Shown here piece by piece: positions 27,718 through 39,200 of a stretch of DNA of 64,000 bases. The DNA comes from Chrysophaeum taylorii (Eukaryota; Sar; Pelagophyceae; Pelagomonadales; Pelagomonadaceae). The stretch covers positions 1-64,000 of the forward strand of contig JAQMWT010000688.1 of NCBI GenBank assembly GCA_029834535.1. The letters are read 5' to 3'. A model generated the notes under the pieces. It did not search any database. It saw nothing but the letters and a program-made list of their open reading frames with translations, and was not told the origin of the DNA. Every line of letters begins with the position of its first letter. The first letter of the stretch is position 1. The translations under genes and the position numbers were made by a program.

Positions 27718-28965
27718 GACACACACACACTGTAGAATCACCAACTCTTCCGAATAACACGCAGTTAGTAAAATAGGGTACACCACAGTTATTTTTTTTT
27801 CTGCTAGTTGTTGGTAACGGAACGATTATGCCCAAAAAATGAGCACGTCGCGCGCGTCGAGAAAAGGCTGCCATTGGCGGCAGCGTGAGGTAGTAGCTGA
27901 GGCAATTGTCGAGGACGCTGCCCTGCAGACAGACAGACGGTTGGCGAAAGCGGCGTCTACCGTCCACCGCCGCGGTACTGCAGCAACCTTCGAAGCCAGC
28001 CAGCTTTTTCGGGGCCGGCACGTCGCGCGACGTGGCGACGGAAGAGATTGGTTTGAGCTTCAGGCCAGGGGACCCAAGCTGGGTCGAAGGAGGCCATGAG
28101 CGATTATTAGGCTCCACGGCGGCAAAGACGCACCCTGGTGCATATGCCGGGGACGGCAATATTGGCGTGCCGTCGAGACGCCAAGGTCTGCCCTTGTGCG
28201 GCCTGGAGTACCCGAAGATCATGGACGACGCCAAGATCATGCTGCGCAAGCACCAAACCAGTGCGGGTTTCCCTGTGAGCTTGATCCCAAGGAATCATTC
28301 ACCCAAATTCCGACGCGTTTGCCGGCCTCGCAATAAGGTGAAGACCTACCTAATTTTTTGGCACCGGCTATGGCTGCGCTGAGCACCACTCCCGTCGGCC
28401 CACCCACCTCCGAGGCTGGAAGGTATCTTCTTGCGCCGATAGGCGCGTGCCCTGAGGGGGGCAATCCCCGACTTTCGGCGTTGTTCAACCCCCCCCCCGA
28501 TTCATCGCGCGGACGCGGCCCAGCTGCGTGTGAGCCACTGGGAGCCCAAGTCGGCGGCGGCTCAGATCTACCGGGATCATTTTTCGTCTCGACCTGTGGC
28601 CGCAAAAGCGTCCAAGCCTACAAGCCTTCCGGGCGGGCCGGGCCGGGCCGGGCCAAGAGGGACAGATTCCTTGATTACTCCGCTGCTGGCGATATTTCAG
28701 GTTCGTGGGATTGATTAATATCCCCGCTGTTCTCGAGTTTTCAGGGTGACGTGGCATAACATATCTTTCATCACAAATCTGGCAGGCAACAAACACACAG
28801 GTACTACTACCAAAGACACAGACAGAAGTTAATGGGAGAAACAAGAGAAACTTCGGGGGGGGGTGTTCGGCGACCAAAATCCGTCCGTCAGTCACTGTTG
28901 ACTCGTGGGTAGCAGACCCAACTCAACTAAATTCATCGTTAGTACCAAGGGAATTAATTAATTGT
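27718..28965. other. Gene-free stretch
   Basis: Begins with a CA run in front of the sulfotransferase ATG (27720-27730). No sulfotransferase remnant or other gene recognised. A GGGCC run lies near 28636-28654 and a C run at 28490-28498. Confidence 0.5.
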
Positions 28966-29076
28966 TCTTGCACCTCGGGTGTGCGAAAAAAATGCTGCGC
29001 GCAAACAAGCGAACTACAACCCGAGGAAGAAGCCGAGTATGAACATACCGCCACAAGGCTGTGTCGTCAATCGCCA

Positions 29077-29911
29077 CACACGGGTGGAGTTTGAAGAACT
29101 CCGGAAAAGCGGGTTCGTGCTCGGGAGCCACGCCTTGCTCGAGGTCCTCCCGAAGAGTCTCGCAGAGACGGGCGTTCCAGGGTTGGAAATCTGCGTGGAG
29201 GTCGTTCCTAATGTCGCACGAGATGGTGCGCTGTTTCTTCCTGTTGTCGTTGGCGTTACGCACCGGGAGGAAATAAACCTAAAAATTTTGCCACTTCAGT
29301 GGCCGTCGTCGTCGGCTCGCTCATCATAGTCGTAGTTCGTGACGCGAAGCTGGCGTCGCGAGAAGGAGCGACGCCACGCGTCGATGTGTGCCACGCAGAG
29401 ACCCTTCCAGATGCCGTAGTAGAGTTCTTGGTAGAGCTTCCTCTGCGCGTCGTCGTCGTCGTACTGAGAAATATTTGCGTCGAGGCGACCGCACGCTTCG
29501 AGCTGACAGGCGGCGAATTCCTCGAAGGCATGGCTACCGCTTGCCGAACACACGCCCGGACCGGTTTACCAATCGTAACCAAGAGTCCTTTCGTGTGGTT
29601 GAAGAGGCTCAGTTCTCTTGCGATGGGCTCTCTGAGCACGGCGATAAGCTTGACGGCCGTTCGCAGCGACGGAATCACCTCAGCCCGCGCCAGCATCCCT
29701 TGCACCGTGGGGGACAAAGAGATGGATCGGCGTCCCTTCCAGGCCGTTGGCTCTGGGGAACAGTTTTAGGAAGTTTGGGAGCGAGTGGTTGCGCTTCTGA
29801 AGGGCGGCCCAGTCCCAAAAATGAGTTTCCTTTGTTAGCGGTGGTGTTGCCGGGCTTGCGCAACTCCATCGCGTATCTTAGCAGCATCGAAAAGATCGGC
29901 ACGGCAGGGCC
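29077..29911 (-). pseudogene. Broken sulfotransferase paralog
   Basis: Minus-strand remnant similar along its length to the gene at 30591. Blocks in order: AVPIFSMLLRYAMELRKPGN (about 29911-29855), TAVKLIAVLREPIARELSLF (about 29660-29598, the 3'-PB motif intact), FEEFAACQLEACGRLDANIS with YQELYYGIWKGLCVAHIDAW (about 29530-29370), EVAKFLGLFPPG (about 29300-29266), and RKKQRTISCDIRNDL with FQPWNARL (about 29240-29165). They lie in different frames, so at least three frameshifts have occurred, and the 5'-PSB region and leader are not recognisable. A duplicated gene that has decayed. Confidence 0.82.
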
Positions 29912-30590
29912 TTTGTTTGAAAGGGGGTTCAACCGAAGCACTTCGAGGTCAAGGTTCGTCTGCGAGAAGGCGATGGCATCGCGCGGACGCTGGGAGCATC
30001 GGGGCATGTTGCTGCACCTCCGAAATCGGATGCTTCTTCTTCGCGATCAACAACCGGGCGGTCCCGTATTTCATTCGCTCGTTCCCCGAATTCTTCGGGT
30101 TCGGAAGTCGGCGATGGGCGGCGGGTGGTCTCCCGCCTCGCCGACCGCCGGACGGTTTGTCTCGTCATCCCGAGCCGCGTGGCAGCAGTACTCAAGATTT
30201 TTGACGCAGCGGGGAAGGGGTTGCGGAGCGAAGCCCGACTTTACTAACTAATAAGTCTTAACTAAAACTTTGGGTTTTTTCGGGAGCTACTTTTTCCCAC
30301 CCACCCACAAAGTGGCAGTAAAGCTGCCTCTTGGGCAGCACAGGCCCCGTGGGCGTAACACGCAACGCGCAACGCGAGGCATCGTGGTGGTGGGCGAGGC
30401 ACCTCGGCACGCTTGTTTGGATCCACGCCATCAGCAGCGCGCGCGGTCGCGTGCAGGAGGTATAGTAGGTCAAAAACGACCTGGAGCAAGGAACGCGAGG
30501 CCGCCGCCTGGCACAGGATGTATGTATCCGACGACGACGACGACGACGAGAGGGCTCCAGTGGCCATCAGCACCCATAGATCGGCATCAT
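29912..30590. other. Upstream region of sulfotransferase pseudogene / 3' flank of next gene
   Basis: Contains the shared hairpin repeat at 30096-30183 and a GAC run at 30531-30549. No gene seen. Confidence 0.5.
30096..30183 (-). repeat. Hairpin-forming repeat, copy A
   Basis: About 85 bp, read on the minus strand, nearly matching 41788-41876 on the plus strand. The core includes GGGATGACGAGACAAA and GCGGTCGGCGAGGCGGGAGA. GGCGGG pairs with CCCGCC around the loop AGACCA. It lies about 185 bp upstream of the sulfotransferase pseudogene remnant in the same orientation. Confidence 0.75.
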
Positions 30591-31595
30591 CTAGGATGAT
30601 GACGATGAGCCGTTCGGGACGCAGGGGTGGAGGCGGAAGTCGGGGAAGGGGGGTTCGGTTTGGGGCGCGGTGCGGCCGTCTTGGTCCTCCTGGAGTTTTT
30701 TGTAGAGGAGGTCGTTCCAGGGCTGGAAGATGGCTTGGAGATCGTCTCTGATCGCGCAGGTGATTGTGCGCTGTTTTGCGGCGAAGGTGTGGTCGTTGCG
30801 CACGGGGAACCAGACGCTGCGGTTGAAAGGGTACAAGTCTAGAAACTTGGCGATGTCGGTGGCCATCTTGTCCTCCGGCTTGAGGTTGTCGTAGCTCATT
30901 ACGAACACGCGGTTCCTGTCGAAAGACCGGCGCCAGGTTGCTAAATGAATAATGTACATCCCCTTCCAGAGGCCAAAGCCCAAATTTTGGTATATCTTCC
31001 TTTGAGTGTCGTCGTCGTTCTGCGTCGCGTTGAGCGTCCCGTAGATGGCAACCTGACATCCAGCGTAAGCCTCAAAACTAGGAAGTTTCGAGGCCGAGCA
31101 AGTGCTCGAGCCCCCCGACCAATCAAATCCCGACCACCGCTCGTGATTGAAGAGGCTGAGCTCGCGCGCAATCGGCTCCCTGAGAACGGCGATGAGCTTG
31201 ACGGCGTTTCGCACGCCCGTTGGCATGAATCTCGCGACCATCGGCGGGACGAGAGGGTTAGACAGGTACGGCGTGGCTTCGAGGTAGCGCGAGCATTTGC
31301 CCAAGGGATAGAGCTTCGCGTAGTCCGGTGGCCAGATTGGTCCTTGCCATATGAAATCCCAATAATGACTTTCCTTTTCAAAAACCTTTTTATTCCACCA
31401 TTTAGGAATATCTTGCGTTGGGCCACACATCTCAAACGTGTAGGTCAGCATCGAGTAAACAGCGGTCGATCCACACTTTTCTCCCCCCAGGAGCCACGTC
31501 TCGGGCCAGCACCCCGCTTCGCTGCACCACTCCACGCCCTCGGAGACACCGAGGAGGAGGAGAAGAACAACAACAACATAATCCAGGTGTACCAT
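30591..31595 (-). CDS. Secretory-pathway sulfotransferase paralog
   Basis: A 334-residue paralog of the 26758 gene. Start at ATG 31595, giving a clear signal peptide or anchor (DYVVVVLLLLLGVSEG); the upstream extension has no ATG. 5'-PSB loop WLLGGEKCGSTAVYSML (about 34-50), KESHYWDF (about 73-80, the conserved Glu-Ser-His-Tyr block of heparan-type sulfotransferases), 3'-PB NAVKLIAVLREPIARELSLF (about 144-163) and FVMSYDNLK. Predicted to use PAPS to sulfate an extracellular or cell-wall glycan in the Golgi. A Copia insertion begins 167 bp upstream of its ATG. Confidence 0.87.
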   Translation of the reverse strand: MVHLDYVVVVLLLLLGVSEGVEWCSEAGCWPETWLLGGEKCGSTAVYSMLTYTFEMCGPTQDIPKWWNKKVFEKESHYWDFIWQGPIWPPDYAKLYPLGKCSRYLEATPYLSNPLVPPMVARFMPTGVRNAVKLIAVLREPIARELSLFNHERWSGFDWSGGSSTCSASKLPSFEAYAGCQVAIYGTLNATQNDDDTQRKIYQNLGFGLWKGMYIIHLATWRRSFDRNRVFVMSYDNLKPEDKMATDIAKFLDLYPFNRSVWFPVRNDHTFAAKQRTITCAIRDDLQAIFQPWNDLLYKKLQEDQDGRTAPQTEPPFPDFRLHPCVPNGSSSSS

Positions 31596-31761
31596 ACTCC
31601 TTTCCCCGAAAATATACTGCAAGATTCCCAACGGCTCGGAATACACACGTCATCCATCACCACCACCAGAAGGCGCCTATTCTCAAAAATCCGCCAAATA
31701 ATCCGCCACTTCTTCCCAACGGCTCGGAAAACTACGCGGTTTCTTTTCGTTATTCTTCACC

Positions 31762-31857
31762 TGTGACGAATGGTATGAGGCGTTAGACTAGCGATAAGAG
31801 AAAGACGTAAGGATACTGGATACGTAGTGCAGGGGTAAGTGTCATAGCTTCTTCACA
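31762..31857 (-). repeat. 3' LTR of minus-strand Copia
   Basis: 96 bp, ends TG..CA in both orientations as usual. Matches 36080-36175 except at one position. Confidence 0.92.
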
Positions 31858-34800
31858 CAGGTGCTGGAAAAGAAGGAAAAGGAAAAAGGGGTAAGTGAGG
31901 TCCTCACACAGGTGCTGGAAAAGAAGGAAAAGGGAAAAAGGGGTAAGTGAGACGCTCACAGAGGAGAAGCTTTGAGGAAGACGTCACAGAGGCATTGTGG
32001 CAAGAAAAAGGGACAACAGAGATCAGGGCGAAGATCACGAAGTGAGGTAACGAGCACGAAGCCGGAGGAAGGAAGGAGCTTCCGTACTGCGTTCCGATGA
32101 TATTCGGCGGTACTGTAAAAGCGAATGTCAATATGGCGGGTGCGCCGTGTGAGACATTGGAGACGAACTTGGGTGACGGTGGTGCTATTATCAACATACA
32201 TTGGGACCGTGTGACGAGGGAGATCAAAGTCATCAAAAGTTTGAGAAGCCAAGAGAGCTCAGCAGTAGCAGCGTAAAGAGCAAGCAATTCAGCTTCGAAA
32301 GAAGAACGAGCAAGTAAGTACTGCGAGCGGGAGCAGTAGGCGATCATAGAGCCAGCAGAGAAAACAGTGGTGGTCATCAGGGTCGTCGGCCCAGCTGGAG
32401 TCGGAATAACCACAGAGACGAAGGGTAGAATCGCGACCAAGAACAAGGGCAAGATCGTGAGAGCCATTGAGATAACGCAGAGTGTGGGATAAAGCGTGCC
32501 AAGCGTGCCAGTGGGGTTTACCAGGATTGTGGGAAAAACGCGCACACTGATTGACGGACCAAGTGATATCAGGGCGAGTCATGATGGAGATGAAGAGGAC
32601 ACAGCCAACAATACGGCGAAAAGGGACACGCGTAATGCGAAGACCAACGTAAGAGGTGAGATCGAGTTCATTGACGTCAGTGAAAGCGCGGAAACGGAGG
32701 AAAAAGGCTTGGTAATGGCCAATGCAATGACGAGGGTGCGCCACAAGAAGATCATCAACGACTAAAACAAGACGGAGGACCACGGTAGAATTGAGGACGA
32801 GCTTGTAATGGCAAGTGTCACCAGATCCGCGGACGAAGCCACAATCATTGAGAAGGAAGCGTTCCAAATAAAGCCACCAATTGCGACAAGCTTGTTTGCA
32901 ACCATACCAAGAGCGACGGAACTTGTAAACGATTTTGGAACCATCGGTGGGTTGGCGAGGAGCATAGCCTTCGGGTGGCCAGACATAGATGTCTTCGTCA
33001 ATGGGAGCTTGAATAAAAGCAGACCTAACATCCAACTTGTGCAAATCCCAGTCATGAACAGCGACAAAGGTCAGAAAGAAACGGATCGTGACGATGTTGG
33101 AAACCGGTGAGTAGGTGTCATGATAATCAATGCCGTGAACCTGGGTGTAACCGCGGACGACAAGGCGAGCCTTGTGCGATTTGAAGCGGCCAGAGTCATA
33201 CTTCTTGCGGAGGATCCACTTGAGGGTACAAATATTGCCAGAAAAAGTCTGAGGGAGGCGAATCACATCCCAACAACCAAGTTGACCAAGAGAGCTGTAT
33301 TCTTTAGCGATGGCTTGCAACCAGCCAGGACGCTCAGGATTGGTCGGAGCTAAAGCTTCACGTAAATGGGTGGAAGTGATAGTAGTTTCGTCAAGGTCTG
33401 AATACTGGGACATTTCTTCGGAAGCAGAGTAATAAACGTGTGCATGAGGATCAACAAGGGTGTTAGCTAAACAAAGGGGAAGGAAGACATAATGAACTAA
33501 CAAACGAAAGCTAACAGAAGAGACATACAAAGAGGGACAGGGGGAAACAGAAACGACAGAGGAAACAGAATGGCCCGTATCGACATCAGAATGGCCCGTA
33601 TCAACATCAGAATGGCCCGTATCAACATCAGAATGGCCCGTAAAAAAAGTTTGTTGGTTGGTCGACTTTGCGCGGTCGGCTCCGTTTGGCGCGACTTTGT
33701 TTTGCACTTTCTGTTGTTTTCTCTCTTTGGTGCTCTTTTGTACTTTTCTCTCGAGCTCGTAGAATGGTCGGTTCACGTGATGGGGTGATCAGTCCCAGTT
33801 AAACCGGCGCATTCTCATCAAACACAGGGGGCAAGGGGGCAACAGCGGACAAGGGGGCAACAGCGGAAGAACAGCGGACAATGGGGGAACAATAGACGAG
33901 AGCTTGGAAGCGTGATTCGAGAAAGTCAGAACAACGTTGAAGTTCCTTCGGTGGTTGACATTGCAGGAAATCGGGTAAGTGAAACTGTCAGCAAAATCGA
34001 GGTCTGAAGAACAATAGCGACAAAAGTGCCTGGGATGACGTGCGTTAGACGATTGTTGCAGCGGGGCAAAGATAGCGGAAACACAGGCTGGTACATATGA
34101 TGGCGGTGTACCAGACGTCTGATGAGAACGTTGCCTTTGGGCAGATAGGTTGCATGGTGCATGGTGACCAGGTTATGACGATGGTTGGAGTCGACAGAAG
34201 CAAAAACAGGCGTAAGCAGGTTTGATACGAACGTTGGGTGTTTGGGTGTTATGGCGCGAGCAAGTTGCCATGGGCACGACCGCGTCCTGTACGCGAAATT
34301 GGAAGACTTCGGACGCGCCTGCGGTGTAAGGAACGAACACAGGTAGACCAGGCTGCTGTATGCCAGCCTGCTGTGACAGATAAGAAAGTGGCCCGTTTTC
34401 GCAGTCGCAAGAACGAAATTGCCATATGGGCCAACGTTGGAGGAGCAAGCGGCGAGCTTCGCTCGTCATACTCGAATAGACTGCGGTAGAAGTTGGCGAC
34501 AGTGGCAAAACAGTTGTGGCACGTAAGAACGTTGCAGATAGCTTGCAGATAGCGTCGCAGTGGCACGTAAGAACATTGCAGATAGCGTCGCGGGTGCTGA
34601 GCACGGAATTCACGTCGATAGCAAAACCGAATTTTAAAGGTCAGAAAAGCGGCGAAAAAGTGCGTGAAGGAGAACCACAAATCACACAGCAAAGAAGCGT
34701 TTGTCCAGGATCCCGAAGATAAGCGATCCAACCACATAGGAAGCACGAAAACTGCGCACGCGAAAAATTGACAGGCACAGCTTAGTTGTGGCAGGTGAAA

Positions 34801-36079
34801 TGAGCGATGGAACGTGATTCGCTGGTTTTACCAAAACCGACAAGCACAACGAGGAGTGGATCGACGATTAGCTGAAAATGTACAACGGGGAGTGGAGCAA
34901 CGAATAGGCGAAATACAGAACGAGGAGGGGAGCAACGACGAGGGGAAAAGACAGAACGAGGAGAGGAGCAACGACGAGGGGAAAATACAGAACGAGGCGC
35001 CTGTGCAATGGGAGCTAAAAACAAAAACGAGGGGCTTCCGTGGGATGGGGCTGTTGATGTGCTTGCATCAGACATTCGGCGGTACACACGCTGACTTGGA
35101 ATTATCTTGAAAGTGCTGCGCTGTTGAGAAGAACGGCGATGGTGGGTAGGGCGTTGTCGTGGAATAGCTAAGAACTTTGAAACTTGCGGCAGTCCCCTTA
35201 AAGTGATCCTTGCAGCCGCCAAAAAGATATCGGGTAGTGCGTCGGAATCGAGTAGAGCCAGGTTGTTGGGAAAGGGGAGCGTCTAGGGTAGGTCAGTTGG
35301 AAGAGTCTGAAGTCGTGGCTGGCGACGCGGCGGATAGCGCGGCGGAAGTGGTTGTGCATGCCATCGAAATTGATTGTTGTTGAACTTCTCAAGGGTAGAA
35401 CCACATTCATCGTTGTTGTTGAACTTCTCAAGGGTAGAACCACATTCATCGGTACGAAACGCGAGACGATAAAACAAAGCCAGTAAGGCTTGAAGCACGA
35501 TGCACGTAGTCAAATGCGAGGACACACTCGAGGGTGCGTCGGATCAGGTACAATGCCGAGCAACTTGAACTCCGGTGATAGGTAAAATGCCGAGCAACTT
35601 GAACGCCGGTGATAGGTACAATGCTGAGCAACTTGTATACTCCGATGATGAACTTGTTGAGGAAGTTCACTACGCAATCCCCACGGCCCATGTAGACATC
35701 GGTAATGCGCTTGTAAAGTCGCGTGAAGTTCATGTCGCGGTTGTCATGGATATCAACGCTGTTGCTTGACGCGAAAGTCTTCTTCAGAGCAGCCAGAAGC
35801 GGAAATGCTAGTCCAAGTGTCAGTGGTCAAGATAATGCGATCACCGGTGGAAATGATCATGTTTTCCAGGCGCCGGGTCCATTGGTGAAAAAGATGTCGC
35901 TCACCACTGAAAGCATCGAGTTTTTGCGAAATCTTGGTATCCTTAATTTCGATCGAGGACATGATAAACGATAACGAACCGAACGCGTAGCAATGAACTG
36001 AAGCCGAGGAGGAGTCGCTGTTGTCCGTGAAGTCAAGCTCAGGGCGTTCGACCTTGGACACCTGGAACACCTGGTACCA

Positions 36080-36175
36080 TGTGACGAATGGTATGAGGCG
36101 TTAGACTAGCGATAAGAGAAAGACGTAAGGATACTGGATACGTGGTGCAGGGGTAAGTGTCATAGCTTCTTCACA
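36080..36175 (-). repeat. 5' LTR of minus-strand Copia
   Basis: 96 bp. The inner side is followed (minus strand) by TGGTACCAGGTGT, a primer-binding site resembling those for initiator-Met tRNA in Copia elements. Confidence 0.9.
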
Positions 36176-36201
36176 TCACCGTTTGGTTGAAAAACTCTAG
36201 C

Positions 36202-36297
36202 TGTGAGGAAGCTATGACACTTACCCCTGCACCACGTATCCAGTATCCTTACGTCTTTCTCTTATCGCTAGTCTAACGCCTCATTCCATTCGTAACA
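36202..36297 (+). repeat. 5' LTR of plus-strand Copia
   Basis: 96 bp, TG..CA ends, followed by TGGTACCAGG primer site. Confidence 0.93.
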
Positions 36298-39200
36298 TGG
36301 TACCAGGTGTCGTCCGCTGCGGTCGAACGACTGCTTGACTTCACGGATAACGGCGACTCCTCATCGGCTTCAGTTCATTGCTACGTGTTCGGTTCGTTGT
36401 CGTTTATCATGTCCTCGATCGAAATTAAGGATAGCAAGCTTTCGCAAAAACTCGATGCTTTCAGTGGTGAGCGACATCTTTTTCACCAATGGACCCGGCG
36501 CCTGGAAAACATGATCATTTCCACCGGTGATCGCATTATCTTGACCACTGACACTTGGACTAGCATTTCCACCTCTGGCTGCTCTGAAGAAAAATTTGGT
36601 CTCAAGCAGCAACGCTGGTACAGTGCACTCGTCATGGCGCTACCAATGCATGATACTGATCGTGCGGATATCCGTGAAAACCGCGATATGAACTTCACGC
36701 GGCTTTACAAGCGCATTACTGATGTTTACATGGGTCATGGAGATCGTGTCGCTCAGTCTGCAATTGCTTCACTGCATTCCTTGGTGTGAAACAATATCGA
36801 TGAACTTGAGTCTTTTCTTAACAAGTTCATCACTGGTGTTCAAGTTGCTCGGCATCATCAAGATTTCCCTGACGCAAATGCATTACAATTGCTTCAGACG
36901 AAAATCCCTGACTCGCTCTTGTCTAAGGATCTCATTGCACTTGATCCTAAACTGCGCACATATGATGGTTTCGTTGATCGCCTCCACAGTGAAGTTTTTG
37001 ATTATCTTCAGACCAAGTCTGTGCACGTCCATGCTACGTTCCATGAAAGTCCCCGTCATCGTGAACGTTCCAACGTTTACGGTCGCCATCCTTCTGAAAG
37101 GTACTTTCATCGCTTCAATGCTTTGCGCTCTCAACAACGTTCTAGCTCACGCCCCTCTTTTCGATCATCATTCCGTAACCCACCTTCATCTTCACGTGGT
37201 TTCCACCGCAAGCGCCAACGCCATACTGATCTTTGTCACTTTCGTGCTATTCCTGGCCATCACCAGAAAGATTGTCATAAGCGCCAGCGCTATTTGCTCT
37301 CACAAGCTACCGCCCGCCCTCGGCATCAACACCAATACCCACGTCGGTCGCATTCCCAATACCCACCTCGGTCCACTCCCCAATACCCACCTAGGCCCCA
37401 TCCACCATTCTACCAACACCATCTTTTCGCCCCCAATCCACCCTTGCCTCCATCTCAATCCTCTCCGCCGCTCCTTGCGTTGCCACCCTCCACCACACCC
37501 TCTGTCCCGCCTTCCACCACCGTCACCCTTCCTGACCCATCCCTTTCTGCACCTACCTACCCGTCCTACAATTTCCATCTTCTTTCCATCTCCCCCTCCA
37601 TTCACCAAGTCCTTTCCTCCACCAACGCCCTTACCGCTCTGCTCACCGCTCGTGAGCGCGACTACCTTCACAGCACCAACCTTCGTCTCGTTGTCTATGA
37701 TACCGGCGCCAACGTCAGCCTTTTTAACTCTCCCGCTGGCTTCACTGACCTTGACAACAGTCAACAGCATTCAATCACTTCTGCTATCGGCACTGGCTCT
37801 GTTTCTGGTTCTGGCACTGCTCACTTAACGTTCCCTTCAATTGGTCCTCTTGACAATCGTGGTCTTCCTTCTCCTGCACCCACTCTTTCCGCCCCTCATG
37901 GTATACATGTCGCGTTCCCGCATACCCTCATCTCTCCTGGCCTTGGTGACAAACGGATTCTTTCGGATCATGCCCTTGAACAAGTTGGTTACGATTGCCA
38001 CACCATTCAGGCCGTTGGCCCTGCTTATCCGCAACGTATTTTACGTCACCGCCAAACGCATCACGTTATTCCCCTGCTTCGTCGCTGTGGTCTTCTTTTG
38101 ATCGTCTGCTGGATTGGCAATACGACCGCTGCGCCCTACGGGGACTACGTTTCACCTTTTGTGGCATTTTCTTCTTGCCCCCGTGTCCATGATCCTTGTG
38201 CGTTTCCCGCTGTGTCTCAACGCACTCAACTTACCTTCGACCTTTGGCATGCTCGTCTTGGTCATTATAGTCCTCCCTATCTTCGGCGTTTGTCTTCTCT
38301 TGCTGTTGGCGCACCGTTTTTCCCGAGCTCCGCGTTGCTTTCTTTTTGTCCTGCTAGCGCTCTCGGTAAAATGCATGCTGCGCATGTTGGCCAACGTAAA
38401 GCTCATGCTCCCACTTCGTCTCCTTCCTCCGAGCCTTTGTCTCGTCCACGTGCCGTTGCGCCCTACCTTATTATCCACGCCGATCTCATGTTTGCCGGCG
38501 TCCCATCCTACATATATCAAGATCGCGCGATCCTCACGTTTGTCGATGATCATACGCGCCGCCGCACGCGTTACTTTGCTCCACGACACGATGCCCTTAC
38601 GAACGCTCGTCAACTCGAACTTTTTCTGTCTACCGTGGTTCGCCCATTCGGATATCGCATTGCCCTCATCTACACCGATCGTGACCGCTTTCTTATGGGC
38701 CAATTCGAAACCTTTTGTCTGGGCAACAATATTGCGCTTCGGCGCGCTCCGGCACCACAGTCCAAAACTTCACAGGCGCACGCTTTTTCCGGTGTTGTGG
38801 GACGCTCTCATCGCGCAACCGCTGATATTACTCGTACTCTTTTGGTACATACGCACCGTCCACCTGATTTTTGGCGTTGGGCCATGGAAACGGCTGACTT
38901 CATCTCTGAGCGTATGCCAAATGCCTCTAATCCTGGATATATGACGCCATATGAAATGCTACATGAAACACTCCCGCGTGTCGATTTTCTTCGTGTTTGG
39001 GGCTGTCCTGCTGCAATTCTCACTGGCGACAAATGGCCTACCAAAGCTATAACCGGTATCTTCATTGGGTATCCCTCTGCAGGCCCTGGATATCGCATAT
39101 TGCTTCAACGCCCCACAGGTCCTGTCATCCACACCTCGATTGATGTTGTTTTTGACGAAAATTTCGCTCTGCGTAAGTCACTGTCCACTCAACCCCTTCC

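Larger units (their letters stand above)
31762..36175 (-). mobile_element. Copia LTR retrotransposon fossil, broken, minus strand
   Basis: Bounded by two 96-bp LTRs and flanked by a perfect 5-bp target duplication TCACC (31757-31761 and 36176-36180). Copia order on the minus strand: gag-related remnants near the 36 kb end, reverse transcriptase at about 33.4-32.6 kb and RNase H at about 32.5-32.2 kb. Protease and integrase are poorly recognisable. At 4.4 kb it is about 1 kb shorter than its neighbour at 36202 and clearly broken, with more than half a dozen breaks. The two LTRs differ at only one of 96 positions, so the insertion itself looks young. Confidence 0.92.
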
